From Streptomyces sp. NBC_00247 (GTDB lineage: Bacteria > Actinomycetota > Actinomycetes > Streptomycetales > Streptomycetaceae), in assembly GCF_036188265.1 (NCBI RefSeq), contig NZ_CP108093.1:1054001-1118000 (forward strand): a stretch of DNA of 64,000 nt, read 5' to 3'. The first letter of the stretch is position 1; every line of letters begins with the position of its first letter. Shown piece after piece: positions 8,404-16,532 of the stretch. Below the pieces are notes generated by a model, which searched no databases, was not told where the DNA came from, and saw only the letters and a list, made by a program, of their open reading frames with translations. Both the position numbers and the translations under genes were made by a program.

Positions 8404-9144
8404 GTGCGCATCGTCCTCCTGCGGCACGCGGAGACCGACCGCAACGCCGCCGACGAGTTCCAGGGCCAGGCCGACCTCCCGCTGAACGCGGCGGGCACCC
8501 GGCAGGCCCGGGACATCGCCCCCACCCTGAGCGCAGGCGCCTGGACGGCGGTCTACTCCTCGCCGCTCACCCGGGCGGTGCAGACGGCCTCGTACGCCAC
8601 AAGCCGTCTGTCCCTCCCGCACCACCGCGTCGACGGACTGCGCGAGCGCCATCTGGGGGAGCTCGACGGTCTGCACCGCGCCACGTTCGCGCGGCGCCAC
8701 CCCGAGATCCTGCGCCGGCTGCTCGACGACCTCGATTACGCCCCGAGCGGCGGCGAGACGGGCCGCGCGGTGCTCACGCGCGCGGCGCGTGCGCTGGCCG
8801 GCATCGCCCGCAGGGAGCGGGCGGCCGAGGGGGCCGTGCTGGTCGTGACGCATGGCGGCGTGCTGAACCTGCTGACGTCCGCGTTGCACGGCCCCGTGCG
8901 AGAGCCGCGCGCGCTCGTCGGCACCTGCGCGGCGGTCGGCCTCGACGTCCGCTGGCCCGGCGGCGGAGGACCGCACGCGCGTCTCCTCGCCCTCGACGTC
9001 CCCGTGCGGGACTTCGAGACCGGACACGAGACGGACACCGCATCAGGGCCGGCCGTCGACCTGGACGCCCTCGCCGACGCCCCGCACCCTGCGGCCACCC
9101 CGGCCGACTGCCACACCCCTACCGAGAAGGCAACGCACCCATGA
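8404..9144 (+). CDS. Histidine phosphatase family protein
   Basis: The 246-residue protein opens with VLLRHAETDRN, the phosphohistidine-forming RHG/RHE signature (Arg7, His8). It has the second catalytic His in VVTHGGVLNL (about 158) and the SSPLTRAVQTA block of the phosphoglycerate-mutase/CobC superfamily. The GTG at 8404 is used; the upstream stop is only 13 bases away. The C-terminal 50 residues are low-complexity and family-atypical. In AfsA- and AvrD-type pathways a phosphorylated sugar adduct must lose phosphate, so this enzyme may do that step. That is inference from context. It overlaps the ABM gene by four bases. Confidence 0.88.
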   Translation: MRIVLLRHAETDRNAADEFQGQADLPLNAAGTRQARDIAPTLSAGAWTAVYSSPLTRAVQTASYATSRLSLPHHRVDGLRERHLGELDGLHRATFARRHPEILRRLLDDLDYAPSGGETGRAVLTRAARALAGIARRERAAEGAVLVVTHGGVLNLLTSALHGPVREPRALVGTCAAVGLDVRWPGGGGPHARLLALDVPVRDFETGHETDTASGPAVDLDALADAPHPAATPADCHTPTEKATHP

Positions 9145-9434
9145 GCATCGAAATCACCGTCATCTTCGACGTGGAGCCCGACCGTTTCCCCGCCACCGAG
9201 GCGGCCTTCCAGGAGCTGTGCGAGGCCACCCGTACCGAGGAAGGGGCCCTCCGGTTCGACGCCCTGCGCTCCGCGGACCACCCACACACCCTCGTGCTGG
9301 TCGAGGAGTGGGCCGACCAGGACGCCATCGAGCTGCACATGAAGCAGCCGTACGTGGCGGAGTTCCTGGCCAAGGTCGACGGCGCCTACGCCCGTACGCC
9401 CGCCGTGCACCGCCTGAGCTCCCCCGGGGCCTGA
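9141..9434 (+). CDS. ABM-domain monooxygenase-like protein
   Basis: The 97-residue protein has the ferredoxin-like alpha+beta barrel pattern of antibiotic-biosynthesis monooxygenases (ITVIFDV, a helix around the FQELCEATRTEEGAL region, LVLVEEWADQDAIELHM near the C-terminal half). Such dimers oxidise or cyclise aromatic or polyketide intermediates, often without cofactors. It is translationally coupled to the phosphatase gene and followed after three bases by the FAD hydroxylase, so the pair probably acts in sequence on one intermediate. No specific catalytic residue can be assigned. Confidence 0.85.
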   Translation: MSIEITVIFDVEPDRFPATEAAFQELCEATRTEEGALRFDALRSADHPHTLVLVEEWADQDAIELHMKQPYVAEFLAKVDGAYARTPAVHRLSSPGA

Positions 9435-9437
9435 CCC

Positions 9438-11018
9438 ATGGCCGACGGCACCCGAGAACAGCCGCGCGTCCTGATCGTCGGCGCCGGCCCGGTGGGCATG
9501 GTGCTCGCCTGCGAACTGCTGGCGCAGGGCGTGCCGGTGGACATCATCTCCAAGCTGCGCCGGGAGAGCCCGCACTCACGCGCCACCATCCTGTGGCCGC
9601 GTGTACTGGAACTCCTGGACCGCGTCGGAGCCGGCCGCAAACTGGTCGACAGCGGCCACTACTTCGACCAGATGAACTACTACTCGCAGAAGAAGATGGT
9701 CGGCCTGGTTCGGTTCGACCGGCTTCGCGGGGTGACGTACCCCTTCGCCATCACCATCCCGCAGTGGCGCACCGAACAAGTCCTGGAAGGCCACCTCGCC
9801 GAGCTGGGCGGTGTCATCGACTACGACACCTCCTTCGTCGACGGCAGCCAGGACCCGGACGGGGTTGACTGCACCGTGGAACTCCCCGACAAGCGCCTGG
9901 AGAAGCGCCGCTACGCCTACGTCGTCGGCGCGGACGGTTACAAGAGTGCCGTGCGCGAGACCTTCGGCTTCGCGTTCGCCGGACGCACCCTGCGGACCCG
10001 CCTGGCCATCACGGACGCGGAGATCCTCGGCGAGACCACCAGCAGCGAAGCCGCCTACTACCTGACGCGGGGCGGCAACATGGTGCTCGCGCCGCTCGGC
10101 GACGGGATCTTCCGGGTCGGCGCCAGCGTCCCCGACGACTGGGCGGGCGACACCCCTGACCGCGCGTTCTTCGAGACGCTGCTCGCCGACCGGGTGCCAG
10201 GGCGCAGGAAGCTCGGCGAGATGAAGTTCAGCGGCGTCTTCACCGCGCACGTCCGCTCGGCCGGCACGTACACCAGGGGAAGGGTCTTCCTCGCCGGAGA
10301 CTCCGCACACGCCATGAGCCCGTCGGGGGCCCAGGGCGTGAACACCGGGATACAGGATGCGGTGAACCTCGGCTGGAAGCTCGCGGGCGTCGTACGGGGC
10401 GACTACCCCGAGAGCTTGCTGCGCACGTACGACGCGGAACGGCGCCCGGCCGTCGACGCGGTGGCCGGTCTGTCGACCCGGCTGGCACGCATCGGGCTCT
10501 ACTCCACGCGCCGCCAGACGCTCGCCCGGGACCTCGCCTATCGCGTCGGAAGCGGCACGCGAGCCCTGGAGAAGGTCCTTGCCCCGCGCCTCGCGCAACT
10601 GGACACGCACTACGGTCCGCGGCCCCGGCGCAACACGCTCGTGCCCGGCGAGCGCATGCCCCTGGGCTGGCTGGACGCGGGCGGCGCCCCCGTCCTCTCG
10701 GTGGACCACTACACCGTCCTGCTCTGGCCGGGGCTCCAGTATCGGTACGACGCCTGGGCGGCGCTGGTCGCTCCACTGCACAAGGCGCTGGCGGGCACAG
10801 CCGTCCACGACCTCGGCGGCCGACCGGCCGGCCCGCTGCTGTCCCGGCTGCCGCGCACGCCGCACGCGCTCGTGGTACGCCCCGACGGGCACCTCGACAC
10901 GACGGTGCCTCTCGACGTCCACCGCCCCGAACACGCCGTGCGGGCCGTCACCCGCGTACGGGACCAGCTCCGCACCACCCGCCCGGCCGCGCGGGCCGAG
11001 GCCCGCACGGCCGGCTGA
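9438..11018 (+). CDS. FAD-dependent aromatic-type monooxygenase
   Basis: A 526-residue class A flavoprotein hydroxylase of the PheA/TfdB, UbiH-like type. The N-terminal dinucleotide fold is VLIVGAGPVGMVLA (GxGxxG, 11-24). YVVGADGYKSAVRE is the DG motif, and RVFLAGDSAHAMSPSGAQGVNTG the GD motif that binds FAD ribose and closes the site. The C-terminal 130 residues match the thioredoxin-like tail of the polyketide hydroxylase group. It would use NAD(P)H and O2 to hydroxylate an electron-rich ring or an enol. That fits the chorismate-derived aromatic acid suggested by the MqnA homologue, but a butenolide enol is equally possible. Confidence 0.92.
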   Translation: MADGTREQPRVLIVGAGPVGMVLACELLAQGVPVDIISKLRRESPHSRATILWPRVLELLDRVGAGRKLVDSGHYFDQMNYYSQKKMVGLVRFDRLRGVTYPFAITIPQWRTEQVLEGHLAELGGVIDYDTSFVDGSQDPDGVDCTVELPDKRLEKRRYAYVVGADGYKSAVRETFGFAFAGRTLRTRLAITDAEILGETTSSEAAYYLTRGGNMVLAPLGDGIFRVGASVPDDWAGDTPDRAFFETLLADRVPGRRKLGEMKFSGVFTAHVRSAGTYTRGRVFLAGDSAHAMSPSGAQGVNTGIQDAVNLGWKLAGVVRGDYPESLLRTYDAERRPAVDAVAGLSTRLARIGLYSTRRQTLARDLAYRVGSGTRALEKVLAPRLAQLDTHYGPRPRRNTLVPGERMPLGWLDAGGAPVLSVDHYTVLLWPGLQYRYDAWAALVAPLHKALAGTAVHDLGGRPAGPLLSRLPRTPHALVVRPDGHLDTTVPLDVHRPEHAVRAVTRVRDQLRTTRPAARAEARTAG

Positions 11019-11062
11019 ACAGCCTGCCCCCGCAACGCAACCACTCACCCGAGGAGAACATC

Positions 11063-11638
11063 ATGACCGCATCGGCCGAACCCCGCGTCGTCCTGACCGA
11101 GGTCGACGACATGTCGCCCGAACAGCGCGCCGTGTACGAGAAGTTCCAGTCCAACCTCACGCGGGCGCTGCTGCTCACCAAGGACTCCGCCGCCGCGCAC
11201 CTCGCCCTCGGCGGCACCTTCACCGTCGGCCTGCTGAGCCTGCTCGACCGCGAGGTCGTCGTGCTGCGCGTGGCCCACCTGCGCGACAGCGAGTTCGAGA
11301 AGTTCCTGCACTATCCGCTGGCCCACAAGGCCGGCCTGGACGCCGACGCGATCAAGGCGATCGAGACGGCCGACTACGACCAACTGCCGTCCTCCCGGGC
11401 CGCGCTGGTCCGGTACGTCACCGAGTGCATGGAAGACCACAAGGCCAGCGCCGAGGCGTTCTTCGCGCTGCGCGAGTTCTACTCCCAGAACGAGATCGCG
11501 GAGATCACGCACCTTGCCGGGCACAGCGCCATGACCGCGATGTACCTGGCCAGCCTCGACATCCCGATCGACGAGGGCATCGCGTCCTGGGGCCGGCTGA
11601 CCGAGGTCCGTGACGCGGTCCCGGCCACCTCGAACTGA
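11063..11638 (+). CDS. Carboxymuconolactone decarboxylase/AhpD-like protein
   Basis: The 191-residue, mostly helical protein contains LLDREVVVLRVAHLRDSEFEKFLHYPLAHKAGLD (about residues 60-93, quoted here as LLDREVVVLRV and EKFLHYPLAHKAGL), the CMD/AhpD core helix pair. The usual redox CxxC is missing, so a thiol-peroxidase-reducing role is unlikely. The preserved acidic and His positions favour a decarboxylase- or lyase-like role. GAGGAG precedes the ATG by about 8 bases. It lies between the FAD hydroxylase and a second aldo/keto reductase in the operon. Its reaction in the pathway is unknown. Confidence 0.75.
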   Translation: MTASAEPRVVLTEVDDMSPEQRAVYEKFQSNLTRALLLTKDSAAAHLALGGTFTVGLLSLLDREVVVLRVAHLRDSEFEKFLHYPLAHKAGLDADAIKAIETADYDQLPSSRAALVRYVTECMEDHKASAEAFFALREFYSQNEIAEITHLAGHSAMTAMYLASLDIPIDEGIASWGRLTEVRDAVPATSN

Positions 11639-11648
11639 CGGAGGCGTC

Positions 11649-12629
11649 GTGCGGTACATCCGGCTGGGATCATCGGGCCTGAAGGTGTCCCGACTGGCCC
11701 TGGGGTGCATGAGTTACGGCGAGCCCGGACTCGGCACCCACCCCTGGTCCCTGCCCGAGAGCGAGAGCCTGCCGTTCGTCGCGCAGGCCCTCGACCTCGG
11801 CATCAACTTCTTCGACACCGCGAACATCTACTCGTTGGGCACGAGCGAGGAGTTCCTGGGCCGCGCGCTGCGCAAGCTGACGCGGCGCGAGGACGTCGTC
11901 GTCGCCACCAAGGTGTACGAGAAGATGACCGACAACCCGCTGTCCGGGGGCCTCTCACGCTCCGCGATCCTGCGCGAACTGGACGCGAGCCTGCAGCGCC
12001 TGGGCACGGACTACATCGACCTCTACATCGTCCACCGCTGGGACTACGAGACCCCCGTCGAGGAGACGATGGAGGCCTTGCACGACGTGGTCCGAGCGGG
12101 GAAGGTCCGCTACATCGGCGCCTCCTCCATGCACGCCTGGCAGTTCGCCAAAGCGCAGCACACGGCGGATCTGCACGGCTGGACGCGGTTCGTGAGCATG
12201 CAGAACCACTACAACCTCCTCAACCGTGAGGAGGAACGCGAGATGCTGCCCTTCTGCCGCGCGGAGGGCGTCGGGGTGACCCCGTGGAGCCCGCTGGCCC
12301 GTGGCCTCCTCGCCCGCCCCTGGGACACCGAGTCCGCCCGTACCGCGGGCGACCCGATCCAGGAGCGCTTCTACGGGCCCACCGAGCGGGCGGATCGGGC
12401 CGTGGCCGGCGTCGTCGAGGAGATCGCTGCCGAACGGGGCGTCCCCATGGCGCAAGTGGCCCTGGCCTGGCTCCTGGGCCGGCCGGCCGTCACCGCACCT
12501 CTGGTGGGGGCGACCCGGGCCGTGCACCTCCAGGACGCCGTGGCGGCTCTCGATCTGGAACTCGAACCGTCCGAGGTGGCTCGGCTCGAAGCTCCGTACG
12601 TGCCGCACGCGGTCGTCGAATACGTCTGA
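11649..12629 (+). CDS. Aldo/keto reductase (second in cluster)
   Basis: A 326-residue AKR with FFDTANIYS (Asp/Tyr), VVVATKVYEKM (Lys), LYIVHRWDYETPVEE (His) and the C-terminal cofactor block PLVGATRAVHLQDA. The GTG at 11649 sits after GGAGG at 11640-11644. The frame is open further upstream but that part overlaps the preceding gene. It differs in sequence from the minus-strand reductase and so is not a recent duplicate. It probably reduces a carbonyl of a pathway intermediate using NADPH. Confidence 0.9.
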   Translation: MRYIRLGSSGLKVSRLALGCMSYGEPGLGTHPWSLPESESLPFVAQALDLGINFFDTANIYSLGTSEEFLGRALRKLTRREDVVVATKVYEKMTDNPLSGGLSRSAILRELDASLQRLGTDYIDLYIVHRWDYETPVEETMEALHDVVRAGKVRYIGASSMHAWQFAKAQHTADLHGWTRFVSMQNHYNLLNREEEREMLPFCRAEGVGVTPWSPLARGLLARPWDTESARTAGDPIQERFYGPTERADRAVAGVVEEIAAERGVPMAQVALAWLLGRPAVTAPLVGATRAVHLQDAVAALDLELEPSEVARLEAPYVPHAVVEYV

Positions 12630-12662
12630 CTCCGATACTGCTGCTGAACAGGTGGATGTGAC

Positions 12663-13613
12663 ATGGGAATAACCGACTACGCCCTGGCCCGCCCGGCCGG
12701 GCGCCGGACCGTCGACGAGGTGAGCCGCGCCTCGGGCTACACGCCCGAGAAGTTGGCGCAGATCCTGCCGTCCGGCACCTTCTCGGTGCTCGCCGACGAC
12801 GAGACGTCCTGGGGCCTGGGCCTCTCTGCCGCACGCGAGTTGCTGCGGCGCACCCCGGTAGCCCTGGACGAGATCGGCCTGGTGATCTACGCGGGCTCCA
12901 GCGAGTGGGGCACTCCGTTCTGGTCGCCCGCCGCGAAGATCGCCGGCGAACTCGGCGTGCGGGACGCGCACTGCTTCGAGGTGTCCAACTTCTGCAACGC
13001 GGGCCTGGTCGCCGTGAAGCTCGCCGACGACCAGGTGCGGGCCGGCGCCCACCGGTACGCCCTGGTGATCGTCACCGACCGGCTGAGCCAGCTCGTCGAC
13101 TACGCGACGGGGCACTTCGAGCTGTTCAACTTCGCGGACGGCGCCGCCGCCGTCCTGGTGTCGGCGGAGCGGCCACGCTACGAGGTGCTGGGCGCGGCTC
13201 ACCACACCGACCCGCAGTGGGTCGACTCGTACTACGGCGTGCTGAGGGACGGGGAGGTGAAGGTGGAACGCGGCGACAAGCTCGACGGGCTCGGCGAGGC
13301 GTTCCTGGAGAACTTCACGCGTCTCACGCACAAGGTGCTGGCCGGGGCAGGCGCGGACGTCGACGACGTCGCCCACTTCCTGGTGACGCACGGCAACCAG
13401 GACACCCAGCGCAAGTACCTCGCGGAACTGGGGGTGCCGGCCGAACGCAGCGTGTTCCAGTACCACCTGGACGGGCACTTGGGTGGCGCGGACCCCTTCC
13501 AGGCGCTGCGCGAGCTGGAAGAGGCGGACCGTGTGCACAGCGGGGACCTGATCGTCGTGGCGACGGCAGGCTCCGGCTTCACCTGGGGCGTGACGGCACT
13601 GCGCCGCGTGTGA
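12663..13613 (+). CDS. KASIII-like acyltransferase with altered active site
   Basis: The 316-residue thiolase-fold protein keeps the nucleophile (Cys111 in VSNFCNAGLVAVK) and a histidine (His243 in LVTHGNQD). Where FabH has Asn in VGNTSAASIP, this protein reads DGHLGGADPF, with His272 at the Asn position and Asp277 nearby. Cys-His plus a non-Asn third residue is known from KASIII homologues that make esters or amides (CerJ type) or act on unusual substrates rather than doing decarboxylative condensation. It closes the plus-strand operon, ahead of a strong hairpin. A role joining two building blocks of the product is plausible but inferred. Confidence 0.8.
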   Translation: MGITDYALARPAGRRTVDEVSRASGYTPEKLAQILPSGTFSVLADDETSWGLGLSAARELLRRTPVALDEIGLVIYAGSSEWGTPFWSPAAKIAGELGVRDAHCFEVSNFCNAGLVAVKLADDQVRAGAHRYALVIVTDRLSQLVDYATGHFELFNFADGAAAVLVSAERPRYEVLGAAHHTDPQWVDSYYGVLRDGEVKVERGDKLDGLGEAFLENFTRLTHKVLAGAGADVDDVAHFLVTHGNQDTQRKYLAELGVPAERSVFQYHLDGHLGGADPFQALRELEEADRVHSGDLIVVATAGSGFTWGVTALRRV

Positions 13614-13624
13614 CGATGGCGTAC

Positions 13625-13668
13625 GAGAGGGCCCGTCGCACGGTGAATGCCGTGCGGCGGGCCCTCTC
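13625..13668. terminator. Bidirectional terminator hairpin
   Basis: A 19-base-pair inverted repeat with one G-T wobble (arms 13625-13643 and 13650-13668, six-base loop) lies between the convergent KASIII-like gene and the XRE-type regulator gene. Confidence 0.85.
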
Positions 13669-13691
13669 CCACGCTCCGTCAGGAACCGTCT

Positions 13692-14528
13692 TCAGGAACG
13701 CCAGTCCACGCGGAGCAGGCGCAGCGACGCCTCGTGCGGAGAGTCCGGTTCGGCGTGATAGACCTTCAGGATGTTGCCATCGGGAAGCTGGGCGGACTGG
13801 TACATGAGGTCGAGCTCGCCCACCGCGGGGTGGTGGAACAACTTCGTGCCCTCCACGCAGTTCGCCACGTCCTGCCGGGGCCACAGGGCGCCGAACTCAT
13901 CACTGTGAATGATGAGTTCGCCGATCAGCTCGGCGAGCCGCCGATCGTGGCGGTGGCCCCCGGAGATGAAGCGCAGATAGGCGACGTTGGACTCGGACTC
14001 CGTGCGCCAGTCCGCGTAGAGCGAGCGCACGTGCTCGTCGAGGAAGTTCAACTTGATGATGTTGGGCCGCAGTTCGGGGTCGTCGGTGAGGGCGAAGTCG
14101 AGGTGCGGCGCCAACAGCGAGTGGAAGAGCGGATTCCAGCCGACGATGTCGCAGCGGTAGTTGAGCACCGCGGCGGCCACGCCGTCGAGGGACGCCAGGA
14201 GCATGCGCGTCGACGGCGCGAGCTGTCCGTCCTGAGCCGGCCTGAGCTGTCCGGGCCGCTCCGGGGAACCGATCTTCAGCAGGTAGTCCTGCTCGTCGTT
14301 GCTCAGCTCCAGCGCGCGGGCGATCGAGAGCAGCACCTGAGGCGACGCGTGGGCCGTGATGGACTGTTCCAGCCGGGTGTAGTAGGTCTGGCTCACCCCT
14401 GCGAGGGCCGCCACCTCCTCGCGGCGCAGACCGGGAACCCGGCGTGCGCCCCCGGCGGGCAGTCCTCTCTGCTCGGGCTGGACCCGCTCGCGCATCTGCC
14501 GAAGGTAGCTGCCGAGGTTCGCGTTCAT
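13692..14528 (-). CDS. XRE-family regulator with MmyB-like ligand-binding domain
   Basis: A 278-residue regulator. The N-terminal helix-turn-helix is marked by ARRVPGLRREEVAALAGVS and YTRLEQ (about 28-58), and the C-terminal two-thirds is the PAS-like MmyB ligand-binding domain (LLASLDGVAAAVLNYRCDIVGWNPL and GTKLFHHPAVGELDL are family signatures). The ATG at 14528 is preferred because AGAGGTGG lies about 8 bases before it; a GTG 12 bases further upstream is possible. The gene is convergent to the long operon and upstream of the MFS exporter on the same strand. MmyB-type proteins bind small ligands or fatty acids, so it could sense the product and control export. Confidence 0.85.
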   Translation of the reverse strand: MNANLGSYLRQMRERVQPEQRGLPAGGARRVPGLRREEVAALAGVSQTYYTRLEQSITAHASPQVLLSIARALELSNDEQDYLLKIGSPERPGQLRPAQDGQLAPSTRMLLASLDGVAAAVLNYRCDIVGWNPLFHSLLAPHLDFALTDDPELRPNIIKLNFLDEHVRSLYADWRTESESNVAYLRFISGGHRHDRRLAELIGELIIHSDEFGALWPRQDVANCVEGTKLFHHPAVGELDLMYQSAQLPDGNILKVYHAEPDSPHEASLRLLRVDWRS

Positions 14529-14658
14529 GACATGTTCCACCTCTCTGATTATGGACGGGGCCGGTGCGTACGCAACCGACCCCGCGACTGTTGGCAGGAA
14601 GCGGCCGGTGAGCGCGGCGCGCTCACCGGCCGCGGACGACGCCCGCGCGGCGGGAACG

Positions 14659-16104
14659 TCAGGCGGACACCGTCGACTTGGCGGAGCGGGCGCGCAGCAC
14701 GACCCACAGGAGCAGGCCGATGACGGCCTGCGCGATGGCGGTGACCGCGATCGCCGTGTGGATGCCGGAGAGCTCCTGGGCGACCGTGGGGGTACCCGTG
14801 CCGATCACGGCGGCGAAGACCGCGCTGACCAGTGGAATGCCGATCGCGATACCGACCTGCTGGCTCTGGGTCGCCATGCCGGTGGCCATGCCCTGGGAGT
14901 CGGCGTCGGCGGACGACGTGGCGATCACCATGAAGCACAGCGCGGCGAGCATGGAGAAGAACGCGTTGACGAACTGGGTGACCATCAGTGGCACCAGCCA
15001 GGCGGAGTCGGCCGACGCCCACGCTCCGAACAGCATGAACACGCCCTGGAGCAACAGCGACACGCCGAGCAGCGACCGCGGCGTCACCTTCTGCAGGATG
15101 CGGGGGCCCACCACGCCGGCGATGATCTGCCCCACGCCGATGCCGAGCAGGACCAGTCCCGCGAGCAGGGACGACAGTCCCAGCACGTTCTGCACGTACA
15201 GCCCGGTGAAGAAGATCAGCGCGGTCTCGCCGCCGAAGATGAACAGCGCGGCCAGGTTCCCGAAGGCGATGTCGGGCTTCTTCAGGATCCGGACAGGGAC
15301 CAGCGCGTCGGCCGTACGGCTCTCGACCACCCAGAACAGGCCGAACAGGACGGCGGCGGCGACGAGGCAGGTACCGGCGACGGCGTCCAGGCCGTCCTCG
15401 CCCACCCGGGTGACCCCGTAGATCCCGGCGAACATGCCCAGGGTGATCAGCACGGCACCGGGGACGTCGATCCGGCTGCGTCGCTCCGCGCGGCTCTCCT
15501 CCACGACCAGGGGTACGACGATGATGGCCGCGATCGCCACGGGGATGTTGATGAAGAACGCCCAACGCCAGGACAGGACGTCGGTCAGCACACCGCCGAG
15601 GACGGCGCCCACGCTGAAGCCGCCGCTCATCATGACGCTGTTGAGCCCCAGCGCGCGGGCACGCAGACCGGGCTCGGTGAACGCGGTGGTCAGCAGGGCG
15701 AGGGCGGCCGGCGTCACCGCCGCGGTGGCCAGGCCCTGGAGCGTACGGGCCAGCAGGAGAACCGTCGGCGTGTCGGCGACGCCGCCCAGGAGCGAGGAAA
15801 CGGCGAGGACGACCATTCCGACGGTGAAGATGCGCCGCCGCCCGACGAAGTCGCCGACCCGGCCGAAGACGAGCGTGCAGCCCGCCGCGCACAGCGCGAA
15901 CATCGTCGTGATCCACTGCAGACTGCCGGTCGAGAAGCCGAGTGAAACACCGACCTCGGGAAGGGCCACGTTCAGCACGGAGAAGTCGGCGGCCATCATG
16001 AACTGGGATGCCAGGAGGGTGACAAGGGCCGCTGCCTGACGGCCACTCATCTGCACGGTGCGGGGAGCCGAGGTCGCCGGCCCCGCGGTTTCGATACTTG
16101 TCAT
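14659..16104 (-). CDS. MFS drug/metabolite exporter (DHA2, EmrB/QacA type)
   Basis: A 481-residue, very hydrophobic protein. The MFS motif A loop (FGRVGDFVGRRR) follows the second helix and motif C-like glycines (VGAVLGGVLTDVLSWRWAFF) mark antiporters of the DHA family; the length suits the 14-helix DHA2 group. It starts at an ATG with about 20 polar residues before the first helix. It is divergent from nothing close and shares its strand with the XRE regulator 130 bases downstream. A likely proton-driven exporter, giving self-resistance to the cluster product. Confidence 0.88.
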   Translation of the reverse strand: MTSIETAGPATSAPRTVQMSGRQAAALVTLLASQFMMAADFSVLNVALPEVGVSLGFSTGSLQWITTMFALCAAGCTLVFGRVGDFVGRRRIFTVGMVVLAVSSLLGGVADTPTVLLLARTLQGLATAAVTPAALALLTTAFTEPGLRARALGLNSVMMSGGFSVGAVLGGVLTDVLSWRWAFFINIPVAIAAIIVVPLVVEESRAERRSRIDVPGAVLITLGMFAGIYGVTRVGEDGLDAVAGTCLVAAAVLFGLFWVVESRTADALVPVRILKKPDIAFGNLAALFIFGGETALIFFTGLYVQNVLGLSSLLAGLVLLGIGVGQIIAGVVGPRILQKVTPRSLLGVSLLLQGVFMLFGAWASADSAWLVPLMVTQFVNAFFSMLAALCFMVIATSSADADSQGMATGMATQSQQVGIAIGIPLVSAVFAAVIGTGTPTVAQELSGIHTAIAVTAIAQAVIGLLLWVVLRARSAKSTVSA

Positions 16105-16510
16105 GGCTTCAGCCTGGTACGCCCGGAAGGGACCAGCCAGCCCTCACCTGAGACCATCACAGCCAAGGGTGGCACTGGCAGTGACACCCTCGGTGGCACG
16201 CCACGGTCCGTGTCCCGGGACGCGAGATCCGGCGCCTGAGACCTGCCGCCTCGCGCAGCTCGCGACGGGCGGTTTCGGGGGTCGTCTCCCCCGCGCGCAG
16301 CGGACGGCGTGCGCGTCGGTCCCGTCCGCGTACGGCGCCCCGTTTCCGGCCGGCCAGGCTCCGGGCTTCCCCATCGCGTCCGGAGGAAGCGGACACTTGG
16401 CATCCGCGCGTCCGGTCCCCCGGCGCCCCCTCGCCACCCCGTCCGAGCCCTCTCCTCTCCCGGCATCACGCATCACCGGTTCGTGACGGATTCCATCCCG
16501 AGGAAGCGAA
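16105..16510. other. Intergenic region, no gene seen
   Basis: About 400 bases between the MFS exporter start and the terminator of the DUF262 gene. The open frames here lack codon bias, ribosome sites and recognisable motifs. It marks the boundary between the biosynthetic cluster and the defence genes and should hold the exporter promoter. Confidence 0.45.
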
Positions 16511-16528
16511 CCCCGCACGCGTGCGGGG
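16511..16528 (-). terminator. Hairpin after the DUF262 gene
   Basis: A perfect palindrome (ccccgcac-gc-gtgcgggg) lies 5 bases beyond the DUF262 gene's stop codon, a short GC stem suited to a terminator. Confidence 0.55.
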
Positions 16529-16532
16529 CGGT

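Noticed and set aside
14527..15945. Plus-strand frame rich in Gly, Asp, His and Gln opposite the MFS exporter
   Set aside because: Antisense of membrane-helix codons; the transporter on the minus strand is unambiguous.
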